The position numbers were made by a program, and so were the translations under genes. A stretch of 38,268 nt of DNA from an uncultured Sinobacteraceae bacterium. Its GTDB lineage: Bacteria > Pseudomonadota > Gammaproteobacteria > Steroidobacterales > Steroidobacteraceae. This document shows, piece by piece, positions 14,438 through 23,138 of the stretch (its first letter is position 1; each line of letters opens with the position of its first letter). The stretch covers positions 1 through 38,268 of the forward strand of contig CALEKY010000079.1 in assembly GCA_937902995.1 (NCBI GenBank), read 5' to 3'. Below the pieces are notes generated by a model. The model was not told where the DNA came from and searched no databases. It saw only the letters and a program-made list of their open reading frames with translations.

Positions 14438-16843
14438 TCAGAACGAATACCGCAACGTGATGCCGTAGGTTCGCGGATCGCCGAGCTGGGCGCCGTAATG
14501 GCCTGCACCTTGTCCCGCGGGCGCGGCCTGCAACAGCTCGAAGTATTCCTTGTCGAATGCGTTACGGACCCAGAGATAGGTCGTCCACCCCGAATCCGAG
14601 CGGAATCCCACGCGCGCATTCGCGAGCGCATAGCCTGGGATGTTCAGATATCGAGAAGGCGTCGCGCTCGACGAGAACTCGTCGCGGTAGAACACGTCCA
14701 AGGCCGTGAAGATCTCGCCGTCGCTTCCGAGGAAGCTCGCCGGACGGTGATATTCGCCGCCCGCGGAGCCGGACCACTTCGAGATGCCGGGCAGACGGCC
14801 GCCCGTTGCGTCGACGTACGGTGTGGCTGCGCCGGTCAGCTCGAGCGGCAGCGGTGCGTTGGGGAACGCGGTGTACTCGCCGTCGGTATAGGCGATCGCT
14901 GCATACAGCGAGAACGCATCGCCTTGATACGTGCCGTCGAGCTCGACGCCGCGTACGCGGACTTCCTCGGCGCTCGCGATCACCGGACGTGGATTGCCCG
15001 GAACGAGCACCTGCGTCTGGAAGTCCTTCGTGACCGTGTTGAACAAGGCCAAGTTCGCAGTCGAGCGTGCGGTCGGATTGCTCTTCAAACCGATTTCGAA
15101 ATGGCGCACGTCTTCCGGCGGAATTTCGATGGCCGGACCGCCGCCGAGGTTGACGCCGATCGACTTGAACGCGGTCGCAAACGTCGCGTAGTAATTGATC
15201 TGCGCCGACTGCTTGAACGCCAGCGTGAGCTGACCGGAGATGTTCGTGTCCTTGTCGCCGCGCACTGCCGTCGAGGCGCTGTACGCGGGCGCCGGCGGTG
15301 TCGGCGAGTCCGGCGGCAGCTCGGGGATGTTGAAGACGCGTTGCGCGAAGTTCGCCTCTTTCTTGTCGTAGTTGAAGCGCAGGCCCGGCAGCAGATGCAG
15401 GCGGTCCGTGATGGCCCAGTCGATCTGGGCGAAGATCGCCGCGCTCTCGGTGTCGAGCTGCGAGTTGATCTCGCTTCGCTGGCCGGCAAAGTAGTTGTCG
15501 ACGACCGATCCGCCCGGACCCCACAGCGACCAATCGGGTGTGCCGTTCGGTCCGCCCGATGGATTCCAAACGAAACGGAAGTAGTCTTCGCCCACTTCTT
15601 CGGTGTGGACGGGATCGGTCTTGAGCCGCTGCTTGAATGCGTACACGCCGAATACGCCGGAGATCTTCGACGTTAGATCGCCAGCCCAGCGGATTTCCTG
15701 CGTCCACTGGTCGTGCACGGAGGGCGCTTGCGAAAGCGTTCCCACCCGAAGCGCCAGATAGTCGCGATCGTTCGACGGATCCCAGATCCAGTGACGCCAA
15801 GCCGTCGTCGAAGTCAGCGTGCCGCCCCACAGCGCGGTGTCGATGTTGAGCGAGACGCCGTAAAGCGTATTACCGGAGCGCCACGGCGTGCCGGTGTCGA
15901 TCACACGATCGAACGGACGAATCGTGCGCGTAGCGGGATCGGCATTCGGCGGCACGTAGTTCAAATCCTCGATGATCTGCCAGAACTGCCGCTCCGGTGC
16001 GCGTTGTGTGGGCACGGCGCCCGCGAGCACCTGCGCATAACCTTCCGGCCGCTGACGCGTGTAATCGAAGGCCAACAAGACGTCGGTACCCTCGACCGGC
16101 GTGTACAGCAATTGGCCGCGCAAGCCGAGATTGTTGAGGTCATTGACGTGCTTCTGAGTGTTCACGTTGTAGATCGTGCCGTCGCGCTGCGTGCTCGCGA
16201 ACGACAAGCGGCCGGCGATCTTTTCGCTGAGCGGGCCGGTGAGCGAGACCTTGGCCTGCGCGTAGTTGTAGTCGCCGTACGAGAGCTCGGCGTCGAAGCC
16301 TGTTTGGAAACTCGGCTTGCGCGTGGTCACGAGAATCGCGCCCGCCGTCGTGTTCTTGCCGAACAACGTACCTTGCGGACCGCGCAATACTTCGACGCGC
16401 TCGACGTCGATGAAGTCCATCGTGGTCGACGCGGGACGCGCATACAGCACGCCGTCCACGTAGAAACCGACGCCCGGTTCGATGCCGTCGTTCGTCAAAC
16501 CGAAAGGCTGGCCGAGGCCGCGGATGTTCACGAACGTGTTGCGCGGGTTGCTCGAGTAGAACTGCACCGTCGGCACGATGTTCTGCAGACGGCCGACGTT
16601 GAACGCGCCGGCATCGCTGAGCAGTCCGCCGTCGATCACCGAAATCGCAATAGGCACATCTTGCGCCGCTTCCTCGCGGCGGCGTGCCGCGCTGACCACG
16701 ACTTCGCCCAGCAACTGCGACCGCGCCGATTGGCCGCCTGCGGTTTGCGTCTCAGCGGATTCCTCGGCAAAGGAGGGCAATGCCAGCACGATGGCTGCCG
16801 TGCCCAGAACCGCTTTGATGTGTGACGAAACGAGACTCCTCAT
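14438..16843 (-). CDS. TonB-dependent outer-membrane receptor
   Basis: This 801-residue receptor is counted from the ATG at 16843, which is preceded by GGGAG and followed by a normal signal peptide (MRSLVSSHIKAVLG, ending near SFAEES). An upstream in-frame ATG would put 21 charged residues before the signal and is rejected. After a short TonB-box-like stretch (LGEVVVSA) comes the plug domain with VERVEVLRGPQGTLFGKNTTAGAI, then the beta-barrel ending in the terminal aromatic strand ITLRYSF. The type resembles receptors abundant in aromatic- and steroid-degrading bacteria. The ligand is unknown; no siderophore or TonB genes are near. It diverges from the trp operon. Confidence 0.9.
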   Translation of the reverse strand: MRSLVSSHIKAVLGTAAIVLALPSFAEESAETQTAGGQSARSQLLGEVVVSAARRREEAAQDVPIAISVIDGGLLSDAGAFNVGRLQNIVPTVQFYSSNPRNTFVNIRGLGQPFGLTNDGIEPGVGFYVDGVLYARPASTTMDFIDVERVEVLRGPQGTLFGKNTTAGAILVTTRKPSFQTGFDAELSYGDYNYAQAKVSLTGPLSEKIAGRLSFASTQRDGTIYNVNTQKHVNDLNNLGLRGQLLYTPVEGTDVLLAFDYTRQRPEGYAQVLAGAVPTQRAPERQFWQIIEDLNYVPPNADPATRTIRPFDRVIDTGTPWRSGNTLYGVSLNIDTALWGGTLTSTTAWRHWIWDPSNDRDYLALRVGTLSQAPSVHDQWTQEIRWAGDLTSKISGVFGVYAFKQRLKTDPVHTEEVGEDYFRFVWNPSGGPNGTPDWSLWGPGGSVVDNYFAGQRSEINSQLDTESAAIFAQIDWAITDRLHLLPGLRFNYDKKEANFAQRVFNIPELPPDSPTPPAPAYSASTAVRGDKDTNISGQLTLAFKQSAQINYYATFATAFKSIGVNLGGGPAIEIPPEDVRHFEIGLKSNPTARSTANLALFNTVTKDFQTQVLVPGNPRPVIASAEEVRVRGVELDGTYQGDAFSLYAAIAYTDGEYTAFPNAPLPLELTGAATPYVDATGGRLPGISKWSGSAGGEYHRPASFLGSDGEIFTALDVFYRDEFSSSATPSRYLNIPGYALANARVGFRSDSGWTTYLWVRNAFDKEYFELLQAAPAGQGAGHYGAQLGDPRTYGITLRYSF

Positions 16844-17085
16844 GGGGTACTGCTCCCTAGCATCGACTGTCTGGCCTGGATTTCTTGTTCGATGCCTGCG
16901 GGCCATGAACGCAGATCGATCGTAGGCGCGAGATGCTAGAGAGCGCGGGTTATGGGGTCAGTCGATCCCCGGTGACAAAGCGGTCGCACTGCCGTTTTAT
17001 CGATGCAATCTCGTTATGCCGATATGAAAAAGCGTGAAAATTCCGTCTCGTAGGCCGGACTTTCCGTACAGAGCGTCCGCTTCCC

Positions 17086-17115
17086 TTGACTCTCGCTTCG
17101 TGGGCCGTCGATACT
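17086..17115 (+). promoter_or_regulatory. Candidate trp promoter
   Basis: TTGACT (17086-17091) and GATACT (17110-17115) are separated by 18 bases, resembling a sigma-70 promoter. Transcription would begin at about 17121-17124, at or next to the leader peptide's ATG. That would make the leader message nearly leaderless. I saw no clear TrpR operator. The remaining spacer back to the receptor start (16844) holds no gene I can recognise. Confidence 0.5.
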
Positions 17116-17123
17116 CCCGCACC

Positions 17124-17174
17124 ATGTATACGGTCACGGCTTCCCTTCATCGCTGGTGGTGGTACCTCTCATAA
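17124..17174 (+). CDS. trpL: trp operon leader peptide
   Basis: This 16-codon frame reads MYTVTASLHRWWWYLS and ends at TAA (17172-17174). Three tandem tryptophan codons at 17154-17162 make it a sensor of charged tRNA-Trp. There is no Shine-Dalgarno sequence, and the candidate promoter would start the transcript within a few bases of the ATG. A leaderless trpL of this kind is known in Sinorhizobium meliloti. A ribosome stalled on the Trp codons would cover the first attenuator segment (17165-17170); one that finishes would cover the second. Confidence 0.92.
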   Translation: MYTVTASLHRWWWYLS

Positions 17175-17271
17175 GGAGAGGGCCCTGGAGCCTCTGCTGG
17201 GCGCTTAAAGACCGCAACCGAAGAATCCAGAAAACCCATCTCCGTGCACTGGTCCGGGGATGGGTTTTTTT
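17165..17271 (+). promoter_or_regulatory. trp transcription attenuator
   Basis: All parts of a classical attenuator can be traced. CCTCTC (17165-17170) pairs with GAGAGG (17176-17181) as the 1:2 hairpin. GGAGAGGG (17175-17182) can instead pair with CCCATCTCC (17235-17243), leaving one bulged A, as the antiterminator. AACCCATCTCCG (17233-17244) pairs with CGGGGATGGGTT (17255-17266), with one G-T wobble, as the terminator stem, followed by seven T bases (17265-17271). Low tryptophan stalls the ribosome, frees segment 2 and opens the operon. Confidence 0.92.
17233..17271 (+). terminator. Intrinsic terminator of the trp attenuator
   Basis: A 12-bp stem with a 10-nt loop is followed directly by seven T bases, ending 18 bases before the trpE start codon. 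It is the clearest intrinsic terminator seen in the window. Confidence 0.92.
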
Positions 17272-17289
17272 ATGGCGTAAGCAAAACCA

Positions 17290-18675
17290 ATGAAGCCACC
17301 GTTCGACATCGCTGCCGATCTGGATACGCCGGTCTCGGCGTATCTGAAGTTGAAGCCGTTCCGTCCGCGATTCTTATTGGAGAGCGTCGAAGGCGGCGAA
17401 CGCCTGGCCCGCTATTCGTTCATCGGGTTCGGCGACTGCCTCGAGCTGCGGCTCGACGAGCAAGGTCTGACGGTCGGTGGGCAGACGAGACCCGTTCCGG
17501 CCTCGCAACAAGAGCTGCTCGATGCATTTCGAGCGGCACTCGCACAGGCACCGCAACCGCAGCCGCGTATTCCGGGCGTGCCGCTGCTCGGCGGTCTGGT
17601 GGGGGCGGCCGGTTACGACTTGGTGCGGCGATTCGAACGCTTGCCGGCCCGCGCGCGGGTGGTCGATCCCACGCCGGAAGCTCATTATGTCGCTCCGCGC
17701 TCGCTGCTCGTGTTCGATCACTTGACCCGCGGGGTCGCCTTGCTTCACGACGGTTCCGAAGCCGAGCGCGCTTCGCTGCGCAAAGAAGTCATTGCCGCAT
17801 TGCGCGGCGGAATTCCCTCGAACGGCAAGCGCATTCGGTACTCGCCCGCGGTCGGCAGTCTCAGCGAAGCGGAGTTCCTGCAAGGCGTGCAGCGTACGAA
17901 GGAGTACATCGCGGCGGGCGATGTGTATCAGCTCGTACTCTCGGTGCGGTTCGCCGGCCAATGCGAGATCGAGCCGTTCGAGGCCTATCGCGCTTTGCGG
18001 CTGCTCAATCCCTCGCCCTACATGTATTACTGCGAGCTCGGCGAGAACACGATCGTCGGCTCCTCGCCCGAAGCGCTCGTGAAGCTTGCGAACGGTCACG
18101 CGCAAACGCGGCCGATCGCCGGAACGCGCCCGCGCGGCCGCGATCCCGAGCACGATGCGCAGCTCGAACGCGAGCTCCTCGCCGATCCGAAAGAAAATGC
18201 CGAGCACGTCATGCTCGTGGATCTCGCGCGCAACGATCTCGGCCGCGTCGCCAAGGCAGGCAGCGTGCATGTGCGGCCTTACCGGAAGATCGAGCGCTAC
18301 AGCCACGTGATGCACATCGTGAGCGGCGTGCACGGCGAAATGGCGCCCGGCCGCGATGCGTTCGATCTGTTTGCCGCAACGTTTCCCGCCGGCACGTTGG
18401 TCGGCGCGCCGAAAGTGCGGGCGATGGAAATCATCGACGAGCTCGAGCCGGTGCGGCGCGGCTTTTATGGCGGGACCGTCGGCTACTTCGGCCACGGCGG
18501 CGACATGGATCAGGCGATCACGATTCGCACGATGGTGTTTCGCGGCGATACGTACAGTTTCCAGGCGGGCGCGGGCATCGTCGCCGACAGCGTGCCGGCC
18601 ATGGAATATCAAGAAGTACTGGCGAAGAGCGCCATCGTGCGCAATGCGCTCGCGCTCGCGCAGGAGGGCTTATGA
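17290..18675 (+). CDS. trpE: Anthranilate synthase component I
   Basis: This 461-residue enzyme converts chorismate and ammonia (supplied by TrpG) to anthranilate, the first committed step to tryptophan. LLES at residues 29-32 is the tryptophan feedback site. Chorismate-site signatures follow: IAGTRPRG (276-283), EHVMLVDLARNDLGRV (305-320) and FPAGTLVGAPK (365-375). It is shorter than the usual 500 or so because the N-terminal domain is compact. No good ribosome-binding sequence precedes the ATG, but a two-codon frame (ATG GCG TAA, 17272-17280) ends 9 bases before it and could feed reinitiation. The stop overlaps trpG (ATGA). Confidence 0.95.
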   Translation: MKPPFDIAADLDTPVSAYLKLKPFRPRFLLESVEGGERLARYSFIGFGDCLELRLDEQGLTVGGQTRPVPASQQELLDAFRAALAQAPQPQPRIPGVPLLGGLVGAAGYDLVRRFERLPARARVVDPTPEAHYVAPRSLLVFDHLTRGVALLHDGSEAERASLRKEVIAALRGGIPSNGKRIRYSPAVGSLSEAEFLQGVQRTKEYIAAGDVYQLVLSVRFAGQCEIEPFEAYRALRLLNPSPYMYYCELGENTIVGSSPEALVKLANGHAQTRPIAGTRPRGRDPEHDAQLERELLADPKENAEHVMLVDLARNDLGRVAKAGSVHVRPYRKIERYSHVMHIVSGVHGEMAPGRDAFDLFAATFPAGTLVGAPKVRAMEIIDELEPVRRGFYGGTVGYFGHGGDMDQAITIRTMVFRGDTYSFQAGAGIVADSVPAMEYQEVLAKSAIVRNALALAQEGL

Positions 18676-19274
18676 GCGCCCCGCGTTTGTTACTGATCGA
18701 TAACTACGATTCGTTTACCTACAACCTCGTGCAGGCGTTCATGGTACTCGGCGCGGACGTGCTCGTGCATCGCAACGATCAGATCACCATCGACGAGGCG
18801 CGCGCGCTCGAGCCGACGCATCTGTGCATCTCGCCGGGTCCGGGCACGCCGTACGATGCGGGCGTCTCGATGAAAATGATCGAAGCGTTTGCGGGCCGCA
18901 TTCCCATCCTCGGCGTGTGTCTCGGTCATCAATCCATCGTGGAAGTGTTCGGCGGCAAAGTCGTGCGTGCGCCGCGGCTGATGCACGGCAAGACCTCGCT
19001 CGTCGAGCACGACGACCAATCGATTCTCAAAGGGATGCCGCAGCCGTTTCAGGCCGGCCGCTATCACTCGCTGATCGCGCAGCCCGAGAGCCTGCCGCGC
19101 GAGCTCGAAGTGACGGCGCGGACGCAGGGAGGCGAAATCATGGGCGTGCGGCATCGCTCGATTGCCGTCGAAGGCGTGCAATTTCATCCCGAAAGCGTAC
19201 TGACGCCGGAGGGTCCGATTCTCATGGGTAATTTCCTCAAACAAACAGGTGGCGCCCGAGGGGGGACGGCATGA
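18672..19274 (+). CDS. trpG: Anthranilate synthase component II (glutamine amidotransferase)
   Basis: This 200-residue class I amidotransferase releases ammonia from glutamine for TrpE. The catalytic triad is visible as C83 (GVCLGHQ), H172 and E174 (FHPES). The N-terminus LLLIDNYDSFTYNLVQ is diagnostic. The start chosen is the ATG at 18672, in a 4-base overlap with trpE and preceded by GGAGGG; a longer frame reading back through trpE is a shadow. It overlaps trpD by 4 bases. In some bacteria this subunit also serves para-aminobenzoate synthesis. No separate pabA is visible in the window. Confidence 0.95.
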   Translation: MSAPRLLLIDNYDSFTYNLVQAFMVLGADVLVHRNDQITIDEARALEPTHLCISPGPGTPYDAGVSMKMIEAFAGRIPILGVCLGHQSIVEVFGGKVVRAPRLMHGKTSLVEHDDQSILKGMPQPFQAGRYHSLIAQPESLPRELEVTARTQGGEIMGVRHRSIAVEGVQFHPESVLTPEGPILMGNFLKQTGGARGGTA

Positions 19275-20308
19275 TCACCTTGCGCGAAGCTCTGGAGCGG
19301 TTGCTCGAACGCGAGCACTTGAGCGAAGAGGAAGCGGCGGCGACGCTGCGGGCATTGACCGACGAGACGACTTCGCCGGCGATGGCGGGCGCGGTGCTGG
19401 CGGCAATGCGCTCCAAAGGCGTCGTCGCCTCGGAATTGCGCGGTTTTGCGAAAACCATGCGCGAGCTCGCACGTCGACCGCAACTGGCGCCAGGCTCGCC
19501 GCTCGTCGACATGGTCGGTACCGGCGGCGACGGATCGCACAGTTTCAATTTGTCGACGGCGGCTGCATTGCTCGTTGCGGCGATGGGCATTCGCGTTGCG
19601 AAGCACGGCTCGACGGCCGTGTCGAGCCGCAGCGGCAGCGCAGACGTGATCCGCGCGCTCGGCTTGCCGCTGCCGCTCGATGAAGTGGAATCCGGCAAGT
19701 GTCTGGAGGCGACGAGCTTTACGTTCTTTTTCGCGCCCCACTATCACCCGGCGATGAAGGCCATCATGCCGGTGCGCCAAGCGCTCGGGGTACGCACGGT
19801 GTTCAACATTCTCGGGCCGCTCTTGAATCCGGCCGAGCCGCCGTATCACCTGATCGGCGCCTATCGGCTCGATGTTGCAGAGCTCATGGCGGAGGCGCTG
19901 TCCGGCATGGCGATCGAGCGCGCGTATGTCGTACACGGCGAACCGGGTTGGGACGAGGCGACGCCTGTGGGGCCGTTCCACGTATTCGACGTGAGACCAG
20001 GAAAAATCGCACATTCCATCCGTAATGCCGAGGAATTCGGTCTCGAGCCGTGCACGGCCGACGAGCTGCGCGGCGGCGACGTGGCGTACAACACGGAGCA
20101 TCTGCGCGCGGTGCTCGAAGGCCGCGATCGGTCGGCGCACCGCCGCGCGGTCGTGCTGCAGGCGGCACTCGTGCTCGAGCTACTTGGCAAAGCGGCATCG
20201 CCGCGCGAAGCTGCGCGTAGAGCGGAGGATGCGCTCGATTCCGGCGCCGGCAAGGCGCTCTTGGAGAAGCTCGCAGAGTTCGGTCGCAGCTTGGCGGCTG
20301 CGCGATAA
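19271..20308 (+). CDS. trpD: Anthranilate phosphoribosyltransferase
   Basis: This 345-residue enzyme joins anthranilate to phosphoribosyl pyrophosphate. Signatures include MVGTGGDGSHSFNLSTAAA (the glycine-rich PRPP loop), KHGSTAVSSRSGSADV and NPAEPPYHLIGAY. It starts in an ATGA overlap with trpG. It is followed by a 68-base gap, the largest inside the operon, which opens with a hairpin directly after the stop codon. Confidence 0.95.
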   Translation: MITLREALERLLEREHLSEEEAAATLRALTDETTSPAMAGAVLAAMRSKGVVASELRGFAKTMRELARRPQLAPGSPLVDMVGTGGDGSHSFNLSTAAALLVAAMGIRVAKHGSTAVSSRSGSADVIRALGLPLPLDEVESGKCLEATSFTFFFAPHYHPAMKAIMPVRQALGVRTVFNILGPLLNPAEPPYHLIGAYRLDVAELMAEALSGMAIERAYVVHGEPGWDEATPVGPFHVFDVRPGKIAHSIRNAEEFGLEPCTADELRGGDVAYNTEHLRAVLEGRDRSAHRRAVVLQAALVLELLGKAASPREAARRAEDALDSGAGKALLEKLAEFGRSLAAAR

Positions 20309-20329
20309 CAAACGCGCGATGGACGTTTG
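20309..20329 (+). other. Intra-operon hairpin between trpD and trpC
   Basis: CAAACG (20309-20314) and CGTTTG (20324-20329) form a 6-bp stem with a 9-nt loop, starting on the first base after the trpD stop. No T-run follows, so it is unlikely to terminate; it may mark an RNA processing or pausing site. The evidence is weak. Confidence 0.3.
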
Positions 20330-20376
20330 CGCATCTCTCACGCTCGGTTTCTCTCGGGTCTAGGACGCAGTCAGTC

Positions 20377-21255
20377 ATGTCCGGTTTGCTCACACAGATG
20401 TGCCAGTCGAGCCTCGCAAGGCTCGAGGCGGCACGCGCACAGGAATCCGAGCAACAGCTTTGGACGCGAGCCTCCGATGCACCGCCCGCTCCGAAGTTGA
20501 AACTCTCGGTGGAAGGGTTCGATGTCATTGCCGAATGCAAACTGGCTTCGCCGTCTGCAGGCGATTTGTCGCAGCACACGAGCGACGTCACGGAGCGTGT
20601 GAAGGCATACGCATACGGCGGCGCGTGCGCCGTGTCGGTGCTGACGGAGCCGACGCGTTTCGGCGGCTCGCTCGATCACTTGCGTTTGGCCGCTGCCGCG
20701 CTCGAGCCGCTGAAAGTGCCGGTCATGCGCAAGGACTTTCTCGTCGATCCGTATCAGGTGATGGAAGCACGTGCGGCCGGCGCCGGCGGCGTGCTCGTCA
20801 TCATCCGCATGCTCGAGCGCAGTCACATCACCGAGCTGCTCGATTGCGCAGCGATGCTCAAGATGTTCGTGCTGCTCGAAGCGTTCGATGCGCAGGACCT
20901 CGCGGTCGCCAACGAAATCCTGGCGCAGCGCAAACGTCACGACGAACAAGTGCTGGTCGGATTGAATTGCCGCGATCTGGAAACGCTGACGGTGGATCTG
21001 TCGCGGCTCGAGGATCTCGCGGATCAATTGCCGTCCGGCTATCCGACGGTTGCCGAGAGCGGCGTGAGCTCGCTGGACGATGTGCGGCGCGTCGTAGAGG
21101 TGGGCTATCGCGTCGCGCTGGTCGGCACGACGCTGATGAATTCGACGCAACCGAAAGAGCTGCTCGGTGAAATGCTCGCGACCGGGCGCGAACGCGCCAT
21201 GGCCCTGCGCACGCGCAAGCTCAAGATCGCGACGGGCGAGACGCCCGATGAATAG
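20377..21255 (+). CDS. trpC: Indole-3-glycerol-phosphate synthase
   Basis: This 292-residue (beta/alpha)8 enzyme closes the indole ring. Key motifs are IAECKLASPSAG (the E-x-K-x-x-S-P-S-x-G signature), VPVMRKDFLVDPYQV, GLNCRDLETLTVDL and VAESGVSS. It is about 25 residues longer than many homologues, mainly at the C-terminus. The C-terminal codons overlap the likely trpF start by 8 bases. Confidence 0.94.
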   Translation: MSGLLTQMCQSSLARLEAARAQESEQQLWTRASDAPPAPKLKLSVEGFDVIAECKLASPSAGDLSQHTSDVTERVKAYAYGGACAVSVLTEPTRFGGSLDHLRLAAAALEPLKVPVMRKDFLVDPYQVMEARAAGAGGVLVIIRMLERSHITELLDCAAMLKMFVLLEAFDAQDLAVANEILAQRKRHDEQVLVGLNCRDLETLTVDLSRLEDLADQLPSGYPTVAESGVSSLDDVRRVVEVGYRVALVGTTLMNSTQPKELLGEMLATGRERAMALRTRKLKIATGETPDE

Positions 21256-21853
21256 CCGCATGTGGATCAAGATCTGCGGCCTGACGACCGAGGCAGGCGT
21301 TGAAGCCGCCGTGCGCGCGCAAGTCGATGCGATCGGCTTCGTATTCGCCGCGTCGAAGCGGCGCGTCACCGCGCAACGCGCCGCCGAGCTCGCGCGCAAC
21401 GTGCCGCCTGCGATCGCGCGCGTCGCCGTGTTCTTGCACCCCCGGCAGCACGAAATCGATGAAGTGTGTGACGTGCTCGCACCGGATTACGTGCAGACCG
21501 ATTTCGAGGATCTGGCAACGCTCCGTATTCCGGAGAACGTGCGCGTGAATGCCGTCGTGCGCGCCGGTCGCGTGCCCGCAACGCTACCGCGCCGAATCGT
21601 GTTCGAAGGACCGGTGAGTGGCACCGGCGAGACGACGGATTGGACCGAAGCGGAGCGGCTTGCGAGACGCACGCAATTGATCCTCGCGGGCGGGCTCAAT
21701 CCGGACAACGTCGCTGCGGCTATTCGTAGCGTGCACCCGTTTGGCGTCGATGTGAGCAGCGGTGTCGAAGCGTCGCCAGGCATCAAGGATCCAGCTTTGA
21801 TCCTGCGATTCGTTTCGGCGGCGCGCGAGGCGCAAGATGTGCTCGTCGTTTGA
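21248..21853 (+). CDS. trpF: Phosphoribosylanthranilate isomerase
   Basis: This 201-residue enzyme performs the Amadori rearrangement between the TrpD and TrpC steps. The N-terminal WIKICGLTTEAGVEAAV holds the catalytic cysteine, and the C-terminal LILAGGLNPDNVAAAI and GVDVSSGVEASPGIKD hold the catalytic aspartate and the phosphate site. The ATG at 21248 overlaps the trpC stop by 8 bases; the ATG at 21260 (MWIKICG) is an equally plausible start. Longer frames into trpC are shadows. Confidence 0.92.
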   Translation: MNSRMWIKICGLTTEAGVEAAVRAQVDAIGFVFAASKRRVTAQRAAELARNVPPAIARVAVFLHPRQHEIDEVCDVLAPDYVQTDFEDLATLRIPENVRVNAVVRAGRVPATLPRRIVFEGPVSGTGETTDWTEAERLARRTQLILAGGLNPDNVAAAIRSVHPFGVDVSSGVEASPGIKDPALILRFVSAAREAQDVLVV

Positions 21854-21893
21854 TGACGCGCCAGCCGATGCTGCGCGCGTAGCGGAGATATAG

Positions 21894-23138
21894 ATGAGAA
21901 CCGAATTACCCCACGCCGACACGAAGGCGCTGTTCGAGAACGTGTTGAAGGACGCGTATCCCGATGCGCGCGGCCGATTCGGTCCGTTCGGCGGCCGCTA
22001 TGTGCCGGAAACGCTCGTTCCTGCGCTCGATCGCTTGCAAGCGGGCGTCGATCGCTATTTGCGCGATCCGGAATTCCTCGCCGATTTTCATGCAGAGCTG
22101 AAGACGTGGGTCGGACGGCCGACGCCGCTCACGCATGCGCGCGGGTTGTCGAAGCTGTGGAACGCAGAGGTGTGGTTGAAGCGCGAAGATCTCGCGCACA
22201 CCGGCGCGCACAAGATCAACAATTCGATCGGCCAAGTGTTGTTGGCGAAAAAGCTCGGTGCCAAGCGTGTGATCGCGGAGACCGGTGCCGGTCAGCATGG
22301 TGTGGCAACAGCGGCAGCATGCGCGCGCTTGGGCATGCCGTGCACCGTGTACATGGGTGCCATCGACATGGAGCGTCAAGCGCCTAACGTCGGCCGCATG
22401 AAGTTGCTGGGCGCGACGGTCGTGCCGGTGACGAGCGGCGACAAAACGCTGCGCGCCGCCGTCGATGAGGCCTTGCGCGATTGGGTGACCGATCCGAACG
22501 GCACGTATTACTGCCTCGGCTCGGCGATCGGTCCGCATCCGTATCCGTACATCGTGCGCGAGCTGCAGTCCGTGATCGGTCGCGAGGCGCGCGAGCAGAT
22601 CCTGGCGACCGCGGGCACGTTGCCGGATCTCGTCGTTGCTTGTGTCGGCGGCGGCTCGAATGCCATCGGGCTCTTCCATCCGTTCGTCAAAGACGAACAA
22701 GTGCGCATGCTGGGCATCGAAGCCGGCGGCATGGGCAGCGGTCTCGGTCAGAACGCTGCATCGCTCGCGTACGGAACGCCCGGTGTGCTGCAAGGCACGT
22801 ATTCGCTGCTGCTGCAAGACGAGCACGGTCAAATCCAAGAAACGCATTCCGTGTCCGCGGGTCTCGACTATCCAGGCGTCGGTCCGGAGCATGCCTTGCT
22901 GCAATTGATCGGCCGCGTGAAATACGAAGCGGTGAACGACGACGAGGCGCTCGCTGCGCTCGCCGAATGCTGTGCAGCCGAAGGCATTCTCCCGGCCATC
23001 GAGTCGTCGCATGCGTTGGCAGGCGCGAAACGCTATGCGCAAGCCAATCCAGGAAAGCGCATCTTGATCGGACTTTCAGGTCGCGGCGACAAAGACATGC
23101 CGACACTCCAACGCACGATTCTGAAGGGGCAGATCTGA
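21894..23138 (+). CDS. trpB: Tryptophan synthase beta chain
   Basis: This 414-residue pyridoxal-phosphate enzyme condenses indole with serine. K107 in HTGAHKINNSIGQ carries the cofactor, and GGGSNAIG binds its phosphate. The N-terminal RFGPFGGRYVPETL is diagnostic of the TrpB1 type, which works with TrpA. The stop TGA shares a base with the trpA start (TGATG), which suggests coupled translation of the two subunits. Confidence 0.96.
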   Translation: MRTELPHADTKALFENVLKDAYPDARGRFGPFGGRYVPETLVPALDRLQAGVDRYLRDPEFLADFHAELKTWVGRPTPLTHARGLSKLWNAEVWLKREDLAHTGAHKINNSIGQVLLAKKLGAKRVIAETGAGQHGVATAAACARLGMPCTVYMGAIDMERQAPNVGRMKLLGATVVPVTSGDKTLRAAVDEALRDWVTDPNGTYYCLGSAIGPHPYPYIVRELQSVIGREAREQILATAGTLPDLVVACVGGGSNAIGLFHPFVKDEQVRMLGIEAGGMGSGLGQNAASLAYGTPGVLQGTYSLLLQDEHGQIQETHSVSAGLDYPGVGPEHALLQLIGRVKYEAVNDDEALAALAECCAAEGILPAIESSHALAGAKRYAQANPGKRILIGLSGRGDKDMPTLQRTILKGQI

